64,000 bases of DNA from Eulemur rufifrons (taxonomy: Eukaryota > Chordata > Mammalia > Primates > Lemuridae), in assembly GCF_041146395.1 (NCBI RefSeq), contig NC_091001.1, positions 103,562,965-103,626,964 of the forward strand, written 5' to 3'. The notes beneath the pieces were generated by a model, which saw nothing but the letters and a program-made list of their open reading frames with translations, was not told where the DNA came from and did no database searches. Both the position numbers and the translations under genes were made by a program. This document shows, in pieces, positions 23,735 to 33,954 of the stretch (position 1 is the first letter of the stretch; each line of letters begins with the position of its first letter).

Positions 23735-23940
23735 ATCTCAGCAATAACCAACGTTGTAATAGAACATTACAGTTTGAGCCTCACAACCAACTTGTAGAAT
23801 AGATATCACTGCTTTCTCTATACATGAAGCAAACGAGGAACGGAGCCTTGAAGTAATCTGTTCAAGGTCATAAGCTCAGGATGGAGCAGAAGACAGATTC
23901 ATGCCTGGGTCTTCTGGCTCCAAACTCTATGATTTTTCCA
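23735..23940 (-). repeat. MIR SINE, antisense
   Basis: Full core order of antisense MIR: ACTTGTAGAATAGATATCACTGC, GCAAACGAGGAACGGAGCC, AATCTGTTCAAGGTCATAAGC, GATTCATGCCTGGGTCTTCTGGCTCCAAACTCTATG. These correspond to 'GATGAGGAAACTGAGGC...TTGCCCAAGGTCACAC...CCAGGTCTGTCTGACTCCAAAG'. Confidence 0.75.
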
Positions 23941-24344
23941 CCCCCCCTGTGGTTCCTCAGTGACCGGGCAGGAGGTTCTGTGGAGAAAAAGCTCCCGTGT
24001 ACTTAGCCCAGGACTTACTGAAAATCATCTCTCCAGGAACTGGGGACAAGAATCCTTATCTCCTGACTCTTAGCAAAATATTCTTCACTTTATGTCACAC
24101 TGGCTTGTTCTTCCGTAAAAAATCAACAGATATTACCAAGACTTCAAGGTGCTTCCAGAAACTCTCATTAAAGATTCAAGACTTATCACCATTGCTATTT
24201 AAATCCTGCATTTTTCACTAACAGTTTTTGGTCAAGGATTCCAGAATCTATCCCTGTGTTCAATGTCGCCTCATTCAATGGCATATCTGGAATGCTCAGG
24301 CCTTTGCACAAAGAAGTTTTTGTAATTAGGTGCATATTGTCAGA

Positions 24345-24480
24345 AAAGTTAAGAGCATGGACTTTGTAGCTATACAGATATTTGAAACTGGCCCCTGCCA
24401 CGTATTAGTTATGTGGCTTTGGGCAAGTATGTAACCTCTCTGTCAGTTTTGTTATTTGAAAAACCAAAACAAAGAGTTGT
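24345..24480 (+). repeat. MIR SINE
   Basis: AAGAGCATGGACTTTGTAGCTATACAG, GCCACGTATTAGTTATGTGGCTTTGGGCAAGT and AACCTCTCTGTCAGTTTTG follow the MIR sense order closely. Confidence 0.75.
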
Positions 24481-25209
24481 GTGTAATAAATTGGTTAATG
24501 TTTACAAGGAAACAGTGCATAGTGTGATTGTGAGATGCCTTTCCATCAAAGGTATTTCCTTTTTTTCAACTATAAACTCCCTTTTTCTTCCCCCAAAGCA
24601 TTTCATTGCTCAGCCGAAATGTCACATTTTGCAAGAAATATGGCTCTCGGGTGTAAATCCAGCCAGAAATTTTTCTCAAGGAGAACTGAAACCGAAGTTA
24701 TTAAGCTGTGCGAAGACTTATTTCTAAAGGATTTACTTTCCCCTAACGGGATCAGGAGCGTCTGGTATGGGCCTGAGTTTCTCCTAACATAAAACTTCAA
24801 AGGGATCAATTTACTGATACTCAGAACTGCTGCCCTATTTCTGTAGTCTCGGACTGAGGGTTTTCAGCTTTTGGAGCCTTTTTTCTTTTTTCTTTTCCCC
24901 CTTCAATCTGTAAGAGAGCAGGGGCAGGGAGGCATCACATGACCAATGTGGAAACATCAGTCACAAAAGAACTGCATATACTTTTTTCTGCCATCAAGCC
25001 ATTTTTTTCCAGACTCCTCCCCAGTGGCCAATCTTCTTTGTGTGATGCAATAAAATTCAACCTTATCTGTTGAAAGTACAAGGGGCTGTCTACATTTCTT
25101 CACTTATTTTTGAAGATAAAACACCTACATATATATTAATAATGATGAGGATGTTCGTAATTATGGAGATAATGACAATGTAGCTAACATTTATGGAGCT
25201 TTTCATGTG

Positions 25210-25350
25210 TCCGGGGTCAGGAAAGGTTTTATTCATTCATTTCAAAGATGTGAAAGAAATGAGGTCTAGATCCATGCCAGGCAGTAGTGGAGACCACAGG
25301 GCACAAGGTGAACAAGATGAAAAAGAATCTGGCTTTTTCAGCACTTGCAT
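25210..25350 (-). repeat. L2 3' end fragment, antisense
   Basis: GATCCATGCCAGGCAGTAGTGGAGACCACAGGGCACAAGGTGAACAAGATG resembles antisense L2 'TGCCAGGCACTG...GGGGATACAG...GTGAACAAGACAG', followed by TTGCATTCCAGTG. Confidence 0.5.
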
Positions 25351-25364
25351 TCCAGTGACATTCT

Positions 25365-25575
25365 TAATATGAATTACCTCCCTTATGTGTTGCATGGATG
25401 CACTCATTTAGTCCCTACCCTAAACTTCTGAGGCAGGTACAACTGTTTCTTCATTTTTACAGAAGAAAAAACTTAGACCGAGAGAAGGTAAATATGTGTG
25501 CATGGTTCCAAAGGTAGAAATGAAATTAAGCCGATCCTGGTATTTTACAGCCTGTGCCCTGAAACATTATCTCAT
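25365..25575 (-). repeat. MIR SINE, antisense
   Basis: GAGGCAGGTACAACTGTTTCTTCATTTTTACAGAAGAAAAAACTTAGACCGAGAGAAGG matches antisense MIR 'GAGGTAGGTACTATTATC...TTACAGATGAGGAAACTGAGGC'. AGCCTGTGCCCTGAAAC closes it. Confidence 0.7.
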
Positions 25576-26044
25576 TGAATCCTCAGTGTACTCTTCCTTT
25601 GTGATTGCATTAATCATGACATTTTGTATATGAGGAAACTGGCATGGTGGTTAAGTTACTCTCCCCAAATTCCATACCTTAGATTCAAATTTAGAACTTC
25701 TCCTGCCCAACCTATAGGCATTTTTTTCAATCACATGCCTCACACGTGCAGGAACACACACAGGCGCATATACGTGAACACACGCAGCAGCAACTGTTCA
25801 TACGCTCTTTTGCATATGAACAGTTTCCTTACCTGGAGGGATATAAACTCCTCATGGAAATGGCTGAGCTAACCCTTATACATGAGAAAAACAACCTCCC
25901 TCTTCCAACTTCCATACTAGCGATTTCATTTCTAAGAGTTATGTTATTCATTTGAAATACAATTGGGTTCCTTTGTTTCTATTCAAATTTTTAGGCTTTC
26001 CTTTTGTCACTTCCTTGTAGATTTCATTGTACTTTCTGAATTTG

Positions 26045-29000
26045 TAGAGCATTAACATGCTTTTAAAAGTCAAAGCTATGTAAAAAAGATGTACTCAGAA
26101 AAATGTCTTTCCTACCTGGTAACCTGTACTCAATTTCCCTTCATCCTCTGCACATAATCAATTTTTTTTTGTTTGTTTTTTGGCTTATCCTTCCTGTTTT
26201 CATTCTGCAACAGTAAGCAGATATTAATATATGTATCTTATTTTACCTTTTTTCTTACCCCAAAGTTAGCATATGCCTTTTGTACTTCTTGTTCGTTCAT
26301 CTAACCTTATTTTCTGGAATTTGCTCCATGTCAGCTCACAGATGTCTTCCGCATTCATTTTTACAGCTGTGTAGCACTCAATTGTGCAGATGCAACACAT
26401 TTTATTTAACCAATTTCCTATATTTGGGTATTTTGATTGATTCCAATACCTTGCAATTATAAATGATGTTGCAAATGATAATCATATACATGTGTATTTT
26501 CCTATTGTCAGAGATGTATCATCTGATTAATTCTTAGAAGTGCAATTTCTGGGTTAAAGGGTAAAAGAACATGTAGTTTTAGTAGGTATTGGCTGAATTT
26601 CCCTCAATCATCATACCGTTTTTATTTCCACCAATAATACATGAGAGTGACTTGCCTTGCCAATAGCATGTTTTATCAAGGTTTTTAATTTCTTGCCAAT
26701 CTAATTTGTGAGAAAATATATTCCAGTGAAGTTTTTAATTTTTAACTTAACTCTCTTATCATGAATAAGATTGAGCATTTTTCCAGAGCCTTAAGGAGCC
26801 ATTTTACATACATTTTTGTGACTTATTTTTTTTAATGTCCTTTGTTCATTTTTGGTGTTCTCTTTACCAATTAAAAATAAAGTCTTTATATTTTAGTGAT
26901 ATTAGTTTTTTATTCATGATATATGTCACAAATTTTTCTCTAAATTGTCCATTTTACTGTGAGTTTGCTTACATACTTTTACCATGATTTTTAAAAATTT
27001 TTTCTCACTGAATAATCAATTTTTTTATTGACTCTGGATTTTGTTTCATAGACATTCTTTCTCTACACACAGATTATAGAAGAATTTTCTTCTAATACTT
27101 GAATAGTTGCACATTTTTTGACATTTAAGTGTTTGATCTGTCATGAATTTATTCTTGCATATGAGATGAGGAATGGATCTATTTAAAACCATTTCCAAAT
27201 GGCTATCCAGTTTTCCTAATACCATTTAAAAACTCCTTGGTTCCCATTGCTATGAGATACTTTCTTTTATAGATACGAAATTTCCATACGTGCTTCAGTG
27301 TACTGTTATACTTTCTATTCCATCCATTGGTCTTCTGTCTATTCATGTGTTAGTGTGTGTTATTAGGCGTGGCTGCATGTTTTAATAACTGGTGAGACTA
27401 GTTCTTCCTTCACAGGCCTTCTTTTACTGTATTCTTATAACTATAATTATATGTTATTATTTGTTTCATTTTTCCATATGGACTTTGGTATTAACTTGTC
27501 TAGCTGTAGTAAAATAGCCTGTTTGTATTTTTAATGGGATAAATTAAATGTTTAACTTAGAAAGAACTGACATCTTGGTGATGTGTCTTAAACAGTATAT
27601 TTTTCTATTTATTCAAATGTGTGTATGTGCCTTTCAGGAGTGTTTCACAATTGTTGTTGTTTTCTTAATATAGGTTTTGAACATTTCTTGTTAAGTAATA
27701 TAAACCTATTTTTGTTTCTGTGGTATTTTCTCTTCCATTACATCTTTAAAGGGGTTATTAATGCTGTTTATGAAGCACATTTATTTATGCATTTTTAATT
27801 TTTTATCCTGATATATTAATAAACTTGTTCACTTTTAGAATTGGCTTTATCATTGATTCAGTAGTATTTATAGAATATGATGTTATGTCATTTACAAATA
27901 GAGATATTCTTATTATTCTTTTCCAATTCTTATGTCCCTAATCATTTTCTCTTATCCAATTATGTTAGCTAATACCTTCAGTAAAGTATTGCACAATAGT
28001 GGAGTTATTATGTATCTTTTTTTTTTTTTATTTCAGCTTACTATGGGGGTACAAAAGTTCAGGTTACATACGTTGCCCATGTACTGCCCAGGTATCCTGA
28101 TGTGATTCTTTCTTTACATCTATACATTTATTTTTTTAAATATTTTGATATTTAGAAATGTTTGTATTTTGGTAGTACTGGTTATTTTTGCATTTATGTG
28201 ATTTATATTGTCCTTAATCCCATTTTTGTTATTTAATTTTTACTATCAGGTGTATAATTTTAATATGGTAAACTTTTATTCTCACCTATGATATAGTAGT
28301 CAAGGTCTAATTCTACTTCCCTTTCTTTTTCACTTGTCTCGATTATTTTAGTTATGTTCCTTCTACTTTGTCAGCAACATATGTTTACATTCAATTCTTC
28401 CAATCTTCCCCCAACCTTGTTTAATTCTTCTACAACTAATACATACATGGGTATTATCTACCTTTTTGCAAAGTTTCCCTCATCAACTCTTAGATGTCTG
28501 GAGCCCATTTTTTAATATGCTCTGCAGATATAGTATTCACTGAGTCTCTGCACATTCAAAAGCAGCTCTCTATAGTCTTGTTGCTTAACTGACAGGTTGG
28601 CTAGATGACCTTGTGTTTCTTATAAAATTCTCCCACCATCGCATTGCTTTGTATTTGTTTTTGAGAAGCCTGATGCCAACATGGTTTTCTCATTTTATCT
28701 GAAGGTCCTGAGGATTTTTCTTTGTTGTATGCTTTTAAGAGTATTCTTGGAACTAATTGTTCTAGATCAGTTTTCCCAGGTACCAGTGAACTGTTTCCAC
28801 TAGTTTGTTAATTTATATTTTCTTATTTTTGGAAAATCTTCCTGGATTATAGTTTTAAATATTAGTTCTGTTCCAAAATATTGTTGAGAGACTCCCTTAT
28901 ACTTTTATGCTTATCTTCTGTGTCAACTATTTTCTCTCTGACTGTGTTTTCTGGCCATGTTTTTCTTCATCTCATTTTCATTTCCTTGTTTGTTTTTCTT

Positions 29001-29350
29001 CCTGTCTTCAATTCTACTCAGTAGATTTTATTTGAATCTATTCTCCTTTGGCAACTCTATCATTTAGTCTTCATTTCTCAAATGTTCTTGTCCTTTTCTT
29101 CATTGTCTTTTCTGAGTTTGAACAACTCCTGCTGCATCTTTTCTAATCTTTCATGGTCCTTCTTTTCTGTTCTTAGTTTTGGAATTTCTGATTTGAGGTG
29201 TTATCTGAAAAACTTTGTTTATAAATGCTTAGTTACATTTGGAGTCTTGTGTTTTATTTTTTTTTTCTGTATTTTGTTTTCCTTTGCCTATGTAGTTTGT
29301 GCCAAGGGCTCTTTGTTCAAGCTTGCCCTCTTCTGTCATGTTACTAAAGT
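26045..29350 (-). mobile_element. Long old L1M block, antisense (3' end to 5' half)
   Basis: The 3' end lies at the left: GCACATAATCA, GCATATGCCTTTTG, TGTGTAGCACTCAATTGTGCAGATG, TAATTCTTAGAAGTGCAATTTCTGGGTTAAAGGGTA. ORF2 follows backwards: GACTCTGGATTTTGTTTCATAGAC, TTTGATCTGTCATGAATTTATTCTTGC, AATGGCTATCCAGTTTTCCTAATACCATTTA, ACTGACATCTTGGTGATGTGTC. From about 28500 on the text resembles the 5' region of old L1M/HAL1 elements. A younger L1 tail sits inside at 28017-28092. Divergence is high and no frame longer than 93 residues survives. Confidence 0.7.
28017..28092 (-). mobile_element. Young L1 3'UTR tail, antisense, inserted in the old L1M
   Basis: A T tract followed by ATTTCAGCTTACTATGGGGGTACAAAAGTTCAGGTTACATACGTTGCCCATGTACTGCCC. 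This is the reverse of the strepsirrhine L1 3' end seen in sense orientation at about 30225-30290. Only about 75 bp were inserted. I could not settle the target duplication. Confidence 0.75.
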
Positions 29351-29599
29351 GAGGTTTCTTTAAGGAATAATGTTGATCATGATGAGGGGAAGAAAAGCAA
29401 TGGGCTTGTCGCCATTCTCTTTGATTTCTGCAGGAAACTTAGTTTTCCCTTCATCATTTTATCAGGTAACATGTAGAACGACATCATTTGAGCACAGTTC
29501 TTGACAGGGAAATATTAGAAGTAACCAAGGAATCTATCACTAGGGAGTTAGATAAGTAAAACAAAAGTAGCAAGATGGATAGGTCTTAAAACTATATCA

Positions 29600-29983
29600 T
29601 TGAATTTGTGGAAAGCATTATGGAGGTATCTTAAACATATTCAAGTAGACCTGCCATTTGATCTAGCAATCCCATTATTGGGCATATACCCAAAGGAAAA
29701 AAGGTCATTCTGTAACAAAAACACATGTACCCGAATGTTTATAGCAGCACAATTCACAATAGCAAAGATGTGGAAACAACCCAAATGCCCATCAATACAT
29801 GATTGGATTAGTAAGCTGTGGTATATGTATACCATGAAATATTACTCAGCTATAAGAAATAATGAAGATACGACATCTCTATGGTTCTCCTGGAGAGAGT
29901 TGGAACCCATTATATTAAGTGAAGTATCCCAAGAATGGAAAAACAAGCATCACATGTACTCACCAGAAAATTGGTTTCCCTGA
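29600..29983 (+). pseudogene. L1 ORF2 C-terminal fragment (127 residues, uninterrupted)
   Basis: An uninterrupted C-terminal piece of L1 ORF2p ending at a natural-looking stop. Recognisable stretches are LAIPLLGIYPKEK (residues 22-34), IHDWISKLWYMYTMKYYSAI and EWKNKHHMYSPE near the end. This is the region after the reverse transcriptase, which ends in the cysteine-rich and C-terminal segment in full-length ORF2p. The RT and endonuclease are absent because the insertion is 5'-truncated. It cannot act alone, and its methionine is internal rather than a true start. Confidence 0.8.
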
Positions 29984-30031
29984 TCATCACCTAAATACAC
30001 ATCTGGGAACGACACCAATCGGATATCAGAC

Positions 30032-30225
30032 TGAGGTGGGGGGTGGGGGAGGGGATGGGTGTATGCCTACACAATGAGTGCATTGCACACCGTTTGGGGA
30101 ATGGTAACACTTGAAGGTGCTGACTCAGGAAGAGGGGGGTGGGGAAGGGAGGGATATATACCTACATGATGGGTGCAACGCGCACTATCTGGGGAACAGA
30201 CATGCCTGGAGCTCTGACTTGGGGG
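30032..30225 (+). repeat. Tandemly duplicated G-rich module in L1 3'UTR
   Basis: Two diverged copies of about 95-100 bp lie head to tail. Each opens with a G-rich run (30038-30059 and 30134-30153), then reads TGCCTACACAATGAGTGCATTGCACACCGTTTGGGGAA or TACCTACATGATGGGTGCAACGCGCACTATCTGGGGAA, then an ACACTTGAAGGTGCTGACTC or ACATGCCTGGAGCTCTGACT closing phrase. Each G-run set meets the G3+ N1-7 rule for a G-quadruplex. G-rich 3'UTR tracts are a general feature of mammalian L1s; duplication of the module is the local peculiarity. Confidence 0.75.
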
Positions 30226-31179
30226 GAAAGGCGGTACATGGGCAATGTATGTAACGTGCAATTCTGTATCCCCCATAACAATAAGATGAAATAAAAAAAA
30301 TAAAATAAAATATTAAACCACAAAAAAAAGAAAAAAAAAGAAATAAACAGTAGAACAAGATCAATAGAACAGTAGCATTTATACAAATTAAAAATTTTAT
30401 ATAAAGCTATTTGAAAAACCATATCAAATATGTTACAGTGGAAGCCTTTGGAAGGGAGGAAAATAGGATTGAAGATCTGAGGAAAAGAAAAAATGCAAAA
30501 CAAAACAAGAGTGGGTCCTTATACAAAACACTTATTATAATATGTCCAGAAGTAGAATTAATTCAAATGTCTGCAACTAAAGTTCTAAAGGAAAAGAAAA
30601 AGTTGATTCATGAATGAGCTTGAGAAAGTGCCTGTTATGGTTTCTTAGGGACCCTGCCTGAAACTCAGAATTCTGACTTCACTGACCAGCACCCGAAATT
30701 GCGCACATCACTGTGCCTGCTTGAGAGCAGCTGATCCAATTTCTTTTCTAATGAGCCTGAGCCTTCCATGTTGCCTCTGTACTTCTCTCTTCCACCTCAG
30801 TTCCTGGTTTCTGACAGAGGTCCAGTTACTATGGAAACAGAGCTGGCCTTTCCAAGATGCTGTGCAAGTCTAGGGTGCACGATGCAACCTGCCATTGCAG
30901 GTTTTTCCTGATTTTATACAAGTATATTTGTATTTCATGAAAAGAAGTAATGAATGATTTCCAAGGTTTCTTTTTGATGTGATTATTGGAATTATCTACA
31001 TTGATTTCTACAAAATAAAACCAGATATATTAAGAAAGTTATTCTGCATACAGGTATTTATAAACACCAAATTGTTATATTATTAAAATGTCCTAAGCTT
31101 GCCACCTTATTTTTTATCTATCTTCCTTTCTTTCTTCTGTCCATCCTTCATTCCTTTCTTGCTTCTTTTCTTCATTCTA

Positions 31180-31545
31180 TCAAAATAAATGACGTATTTT
31201 AAACATCCAAGGGCTCACAGAACTAGTCAGGGAAGGGAATAGAAAGTAAACAGCTAGAATCGCATTTAAGTGCTATGACAGAGAGGAATGCAGTAGTGGG
31301 AACGCAAAGAAATGGTGCCCAATGCTGCCTGGCAGAGCAGTAGCAGTTGCTTCTGAGTAGGTGGCATTGATTCTGGCACTAGAAAGTTGAATGGGAGTTG
31401 ACTAGAGGAACAGGAAGAAAAGGACCTTTCTAGGCAGAGGGAATAACGTATGCAAAGATACAGGACCATGTGAGTGGTTGATGCATTTGGGGAATGGCCA
31501 GTGGTACAAGATTGTTTGGGGGAAGGAGGAGGATATTAAACCTGA
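31180..31545 (-). repeat. L2 LINE, antisense (left arm of an opposed pair)
   Basis: CTAGTCAGGGAAGGGAATAG, AGTTGACTAGAGGAACAGG, CCTTTCTAGGCAGAGGGAATAACGTATGCAAAGATACAGG and ATTTGGGGAATGGCCAGTGG follow the antisense L2 order ('TTCCAGGCAGAGGGAACAGCAAGTGCAAAGGCCC'). Confidence 0.65.
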
Positions 31546-31564
31546 GAAGTAGATGAGCAAAATC

Positions 31565-32045
31565 AGAAATACTCTGCCCCTCCTCCGCTGTGCTCCCACT
31601 TCGCTGGCCTCCTGCTTCTTCTCAAACACACCAAGCACATTTCCACCTTAGCGTTTTTATTTCTGTCATTATTTCCATTTGAAATACTCTTCTCTCAGAT
31701 ACACACATGCCCTTGCTTCTTTTCATTCAGGTATCTGCTCACATTCCACATCCTCAGAGCTGCCTTCCCTTGACCAACTTACCTAAAGAAGCGCTCCGCC
31801 CCATCACTTGGTGGTCTTTTTGTATTTTCTTGCTTTTCTGATGGCACCATGTACTACTATTTTTTGTTAGATGTTTATTTCTTTTTCTCTGTATTGCCTG
31901 TCTCTCCTACTAGAATGTAAGTGCTATTAATATAAGGGCAGAGACTTTTATTTTCACTGCTCTATCCCTACCTGGCACCTATAATTCTAGAACGGTAAGC
32001 ATTGAATATTTTCTGAATGAGTGGGTGAGTTAGTGAATAAATGAC
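31565..32045 (+). repeat. L2 LINE 3' region, sense (right arm of an opposed pair)
   Basis: Well-preserved sense L2: TGCTCCCACTTCGCTGGCCTCC, CACACCAAGCACATTTCC, CATTCAGGTATCTGCTCACATTCC, GAGCTGCCTTCCCTTGACCAAC, TGTCTCTCCTACTAGAATGTAAGTGC, GGCAGAGACTTTTATTTTCACTGC, and a final TTTCTGAATGAGTGGGTGAG. It reaches the normal L2 3' terminus. Confidence 0.8.
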
Positions 32046-32900
32046 TAAACATAATGGTGAGTAGATGGCACTGTATCCAAAGGAAACCCGAATGACCTCA
32101 CATAATGGACAGGTTTGGCTGGGTTTAGATTTCTCTGGCAACTGCAGTGGGTCACAGAATAGAAGTGAGGAGACTCTGGCCAGGGTGACCAGGTCAGAGC
32201 ACAGGTGGTTAAATAAATGAGGGTGCGTCGATGTAAAAGATTTGACTCCCACGTTTTAATCTTGAGAGAACATGGTGAATGGCATTTATAGCTATCAAGA
32301 AAAGGAAAACATAAGAAATCAAGTTTCCATTCGGGAGTGGGGTATTATGATCAGAAGTTGTAGAGATTAAAGACCCTAGGTGGTCATCCAAGGAAAGAAG
32401 TGGAGTTAGAATGTGAAAATCCATTTTCTGATTCAAAAAAGAAGCCAGGAATTTAATTTAATTAATCTCATGCTTATTGTGCAATATCCATTAATTCATA
32501 CCATATTTATTGGTCTTCTAGCCAGTCATTGTCCCACTTAGTAATAAAACAGAAGGAAATATGAAAATGTCCCTAATGGGACTTAAATTCTGATAGGTGA
32601 TTTAAAAAATAAGCAAATGAATACACAATATAATGTTGAGGAGTGATAAGTACTATACATTTAGTATGAAGGAAATAAAACTGAGAGATATGAAAAAAGA
32701 GTGTCTAAGAGATTGACAGCATAAGCTGTTGGGGTGATGATCAGGAAAGGATTTCTTGAAGGCGGACATTCATGCTGAAACCTGAGAAGCAGGGGAACAG
32801 TCGTACAAAGGGAGTGGTCTCCCAGACAAAAAGACAGCAGCTCCTTAGAAGAGTCAGCTTGGCACGTTAGAGGACTGGAAAGAATCCCAGCATACCTGGA

Positions 32901-32902
<2 letters not shown>

Positions 32903-32932
<30 letters not shown>
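32903..32932. repeat. (GA)n microsatellite
   Basis: Fifteen consecutive AG units inside the antisense L2. Confidence 0.92.
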
Positions 32933-32934
<2 letters not shown>

Positions 32935-33624
32935 ATGAAGAGCACAGTCAGGAGCTGCCAGGTAATAGGGAGCCACAATAAAGAGTGTAGGTTTTACTTT
33001 AAATACAAAAATAAAACAATAAAGCATTTTCAGCAGGTGGGTGATATAATCTGATGTATATTTTTTAAAAGATTACTGTAGTTGTTTTGTAGGGGAGAGA
33101 TTGCAGGAGGCAAAAGAGAGACACTCTCCTGAAGTTGTTCAGATGAGAGTCAAAATAGAAATAGACTGACACGGGACACCATGTGGATGGATTAAATATG
33201 CTGGTGGAAAGAAAAGCTTGAGCAACAGGTAGAAGCGGCACGGTTTATTGAGATGAAGCAGACCATGGAAAGGACCAGGGGGATCTAATCAAAGTTACTT
33301 TCAGGCTTGTTGGGTTTGATATGCCTATTAGAAATCCAAGCGAAAACATCGAGTAGACCATTAGTTAGGCAAGTTCACATCTTGATGGCGAGATCAGGGT
33401 GAGAGATAAGATTTTGAAAGTTATCCCCATATAGATAACAGTTGAAGCCATGAGACTAGATGAGATCATTTCAAAAAAGTGTATAGAAAGAGGACAGGGT
33501 TCAGAGCACATTCCTCAATGTTGGGACCCTCCAACATTTAAAAGCTGAGCAGAGACAGCTACAGAAATTTTGCTCTCTGTGAAATAGGAGAACACGAAAG
33601 GGAGAATGTGCAGTCAAGAACTTC

Positions 33625-33750
33625 AACAGAAGGAAATGTTTCAAGAAGAAAAGAGTGTTTCACTTTGTCAAATGCTGCCAGGATGTTACATAAGGTAGAG
33701 AAAGGGCAGGAGCCATTGGATCCCCTCATGGAGATGACTGGTGACTTTTC
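33625..33750 (-). pseudogene. L2 (CR1-clade) reverse transcriptase fragment
   Basis: A 123-residue open stretch spans 33930 to 33559 on the minus strand. Within it, residues 84-97 read AAFDKVKHSFLLET, corresponding to the CR1/L2 RT motif AAFDTVDHSLLLET, which contains the first catalytic aspartate of the RT palm. Just before it, TPLKMLLEKSPVISMRGSNG corresponds to the family's 'TALLKVTND...KSNGQ' stretch. The second catalytic motif (YADD) is not in this frame. The frame is open over the motif only by chance and the gene is long dead. Confidence 0.65.
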
Positions 33751-33859
33751 CAGAAGCATTTTTAGTGGAGTGGATGCATATATGACTGGAGTGCTTTGAG
33801 GACAGAATATGAAGTATGGAACTTGAGACAGTCTGAACATCAATAACTCACATTGTGTG

Positions 33860-33940
33860 ATCTTGCCTACCGTGTGACAATGCTCTATGACAGGTGGAAT
33901 GAAGCCCATTTTCAGATGAGAAAAACTCAAATAGGTGAGG
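33860..33940 (-). repeat. MIR core fragment, antisense (tentative)
   Basis: GTGGAATGAAGCCCATTTTCAGATGAGAAAAACTCAAATAGGTGAGGTG resembles antisense MIR 'ATCCCCATTTTACAGATGAGGAAACTGAGGC...GAGGTTAAG'. Short and diverged. Confidence 0.45.
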
Positions 33941-33954
33941 TGAAAGCGGGTCAG

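Larger units (their letters stand above)
29600..30325 (+). mobile_element. Young strepsirrhine L1, 5'-truncated (ORF2 end and 3'UTR)
   Basis: The element starts inside ORF2 near TGTGGAAAGCATTATGGAGG and ends in CCCCCATAACAATAAGATGAAATAAA followed by A-rich (TAAAA)-like tail to about 30325. The intact-looking wording CCATTTGATCTAGCAATCCCATTATTGGGCATATACCC and the long A tail mark it as one of the youngest insertions in the window. Its 3'UTR contains two G-rich modules in tandem. Reverse copies of the same 3' end occur at 28017-28092 and 55776-55935. Confidence 0.88.
29490..30620 (+). mobile_element. Old L1M 3' fragment hosting the young L1
   Basis: Left of the young L1 (29490-29600) the text AAATATTAGAAGTAACCAAGG...AGCAAGATGGATAGGTCTTAAAACTATATCATTGAA, and right of it (30330-30450) the text AACAGTAGAACAAGATC...AGCATTTATACAAATTAAAAATTTTATA, both resemble consecutive parts of an old L1M 3' end. 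This suggests one older element split by the insertion. Divergence is high. Confidence 0.4.
32480..33800 (-). mobile_element. Long L2 LINE, antisense, with reverse transcriptase relic
   Basis: About 1.3 kb of L2 in reverse, longer than the usual few hundred bases. The 3' end is at the left (ATTTATTGGTCTTCTAGCC). The middle holds GGGTGATATAATCTGATGTATA, the right TTGGGTTTGATATGCCTATTAGAAATCC (antisense of the L2 'GGATGTCTAATAGGCATCTC'), AAGCCATGAGACTAGATGAGATC and CTTTGTCAAATGCTGCCAGGATG. The last encodes, on the minus strand, an RT-like AAFDKVKHSFLLET. A (GA)n tract sits inside at 32903-32932. Confidence 0.8.

Noticed and set aside
29082..29363. A leucine/phenylalanine-rich 93-residue frame resembling a membrane protein
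   Set aside because: It is antisense old LINE text rich in T. Many antisense L1 frames look hydrophobic for this reason.
32903..32932. Tandem array as CRISPR or satellite
   Set aside because: It is a simple (GA)n tract; no spacer structure exists and the genome is mammalian.
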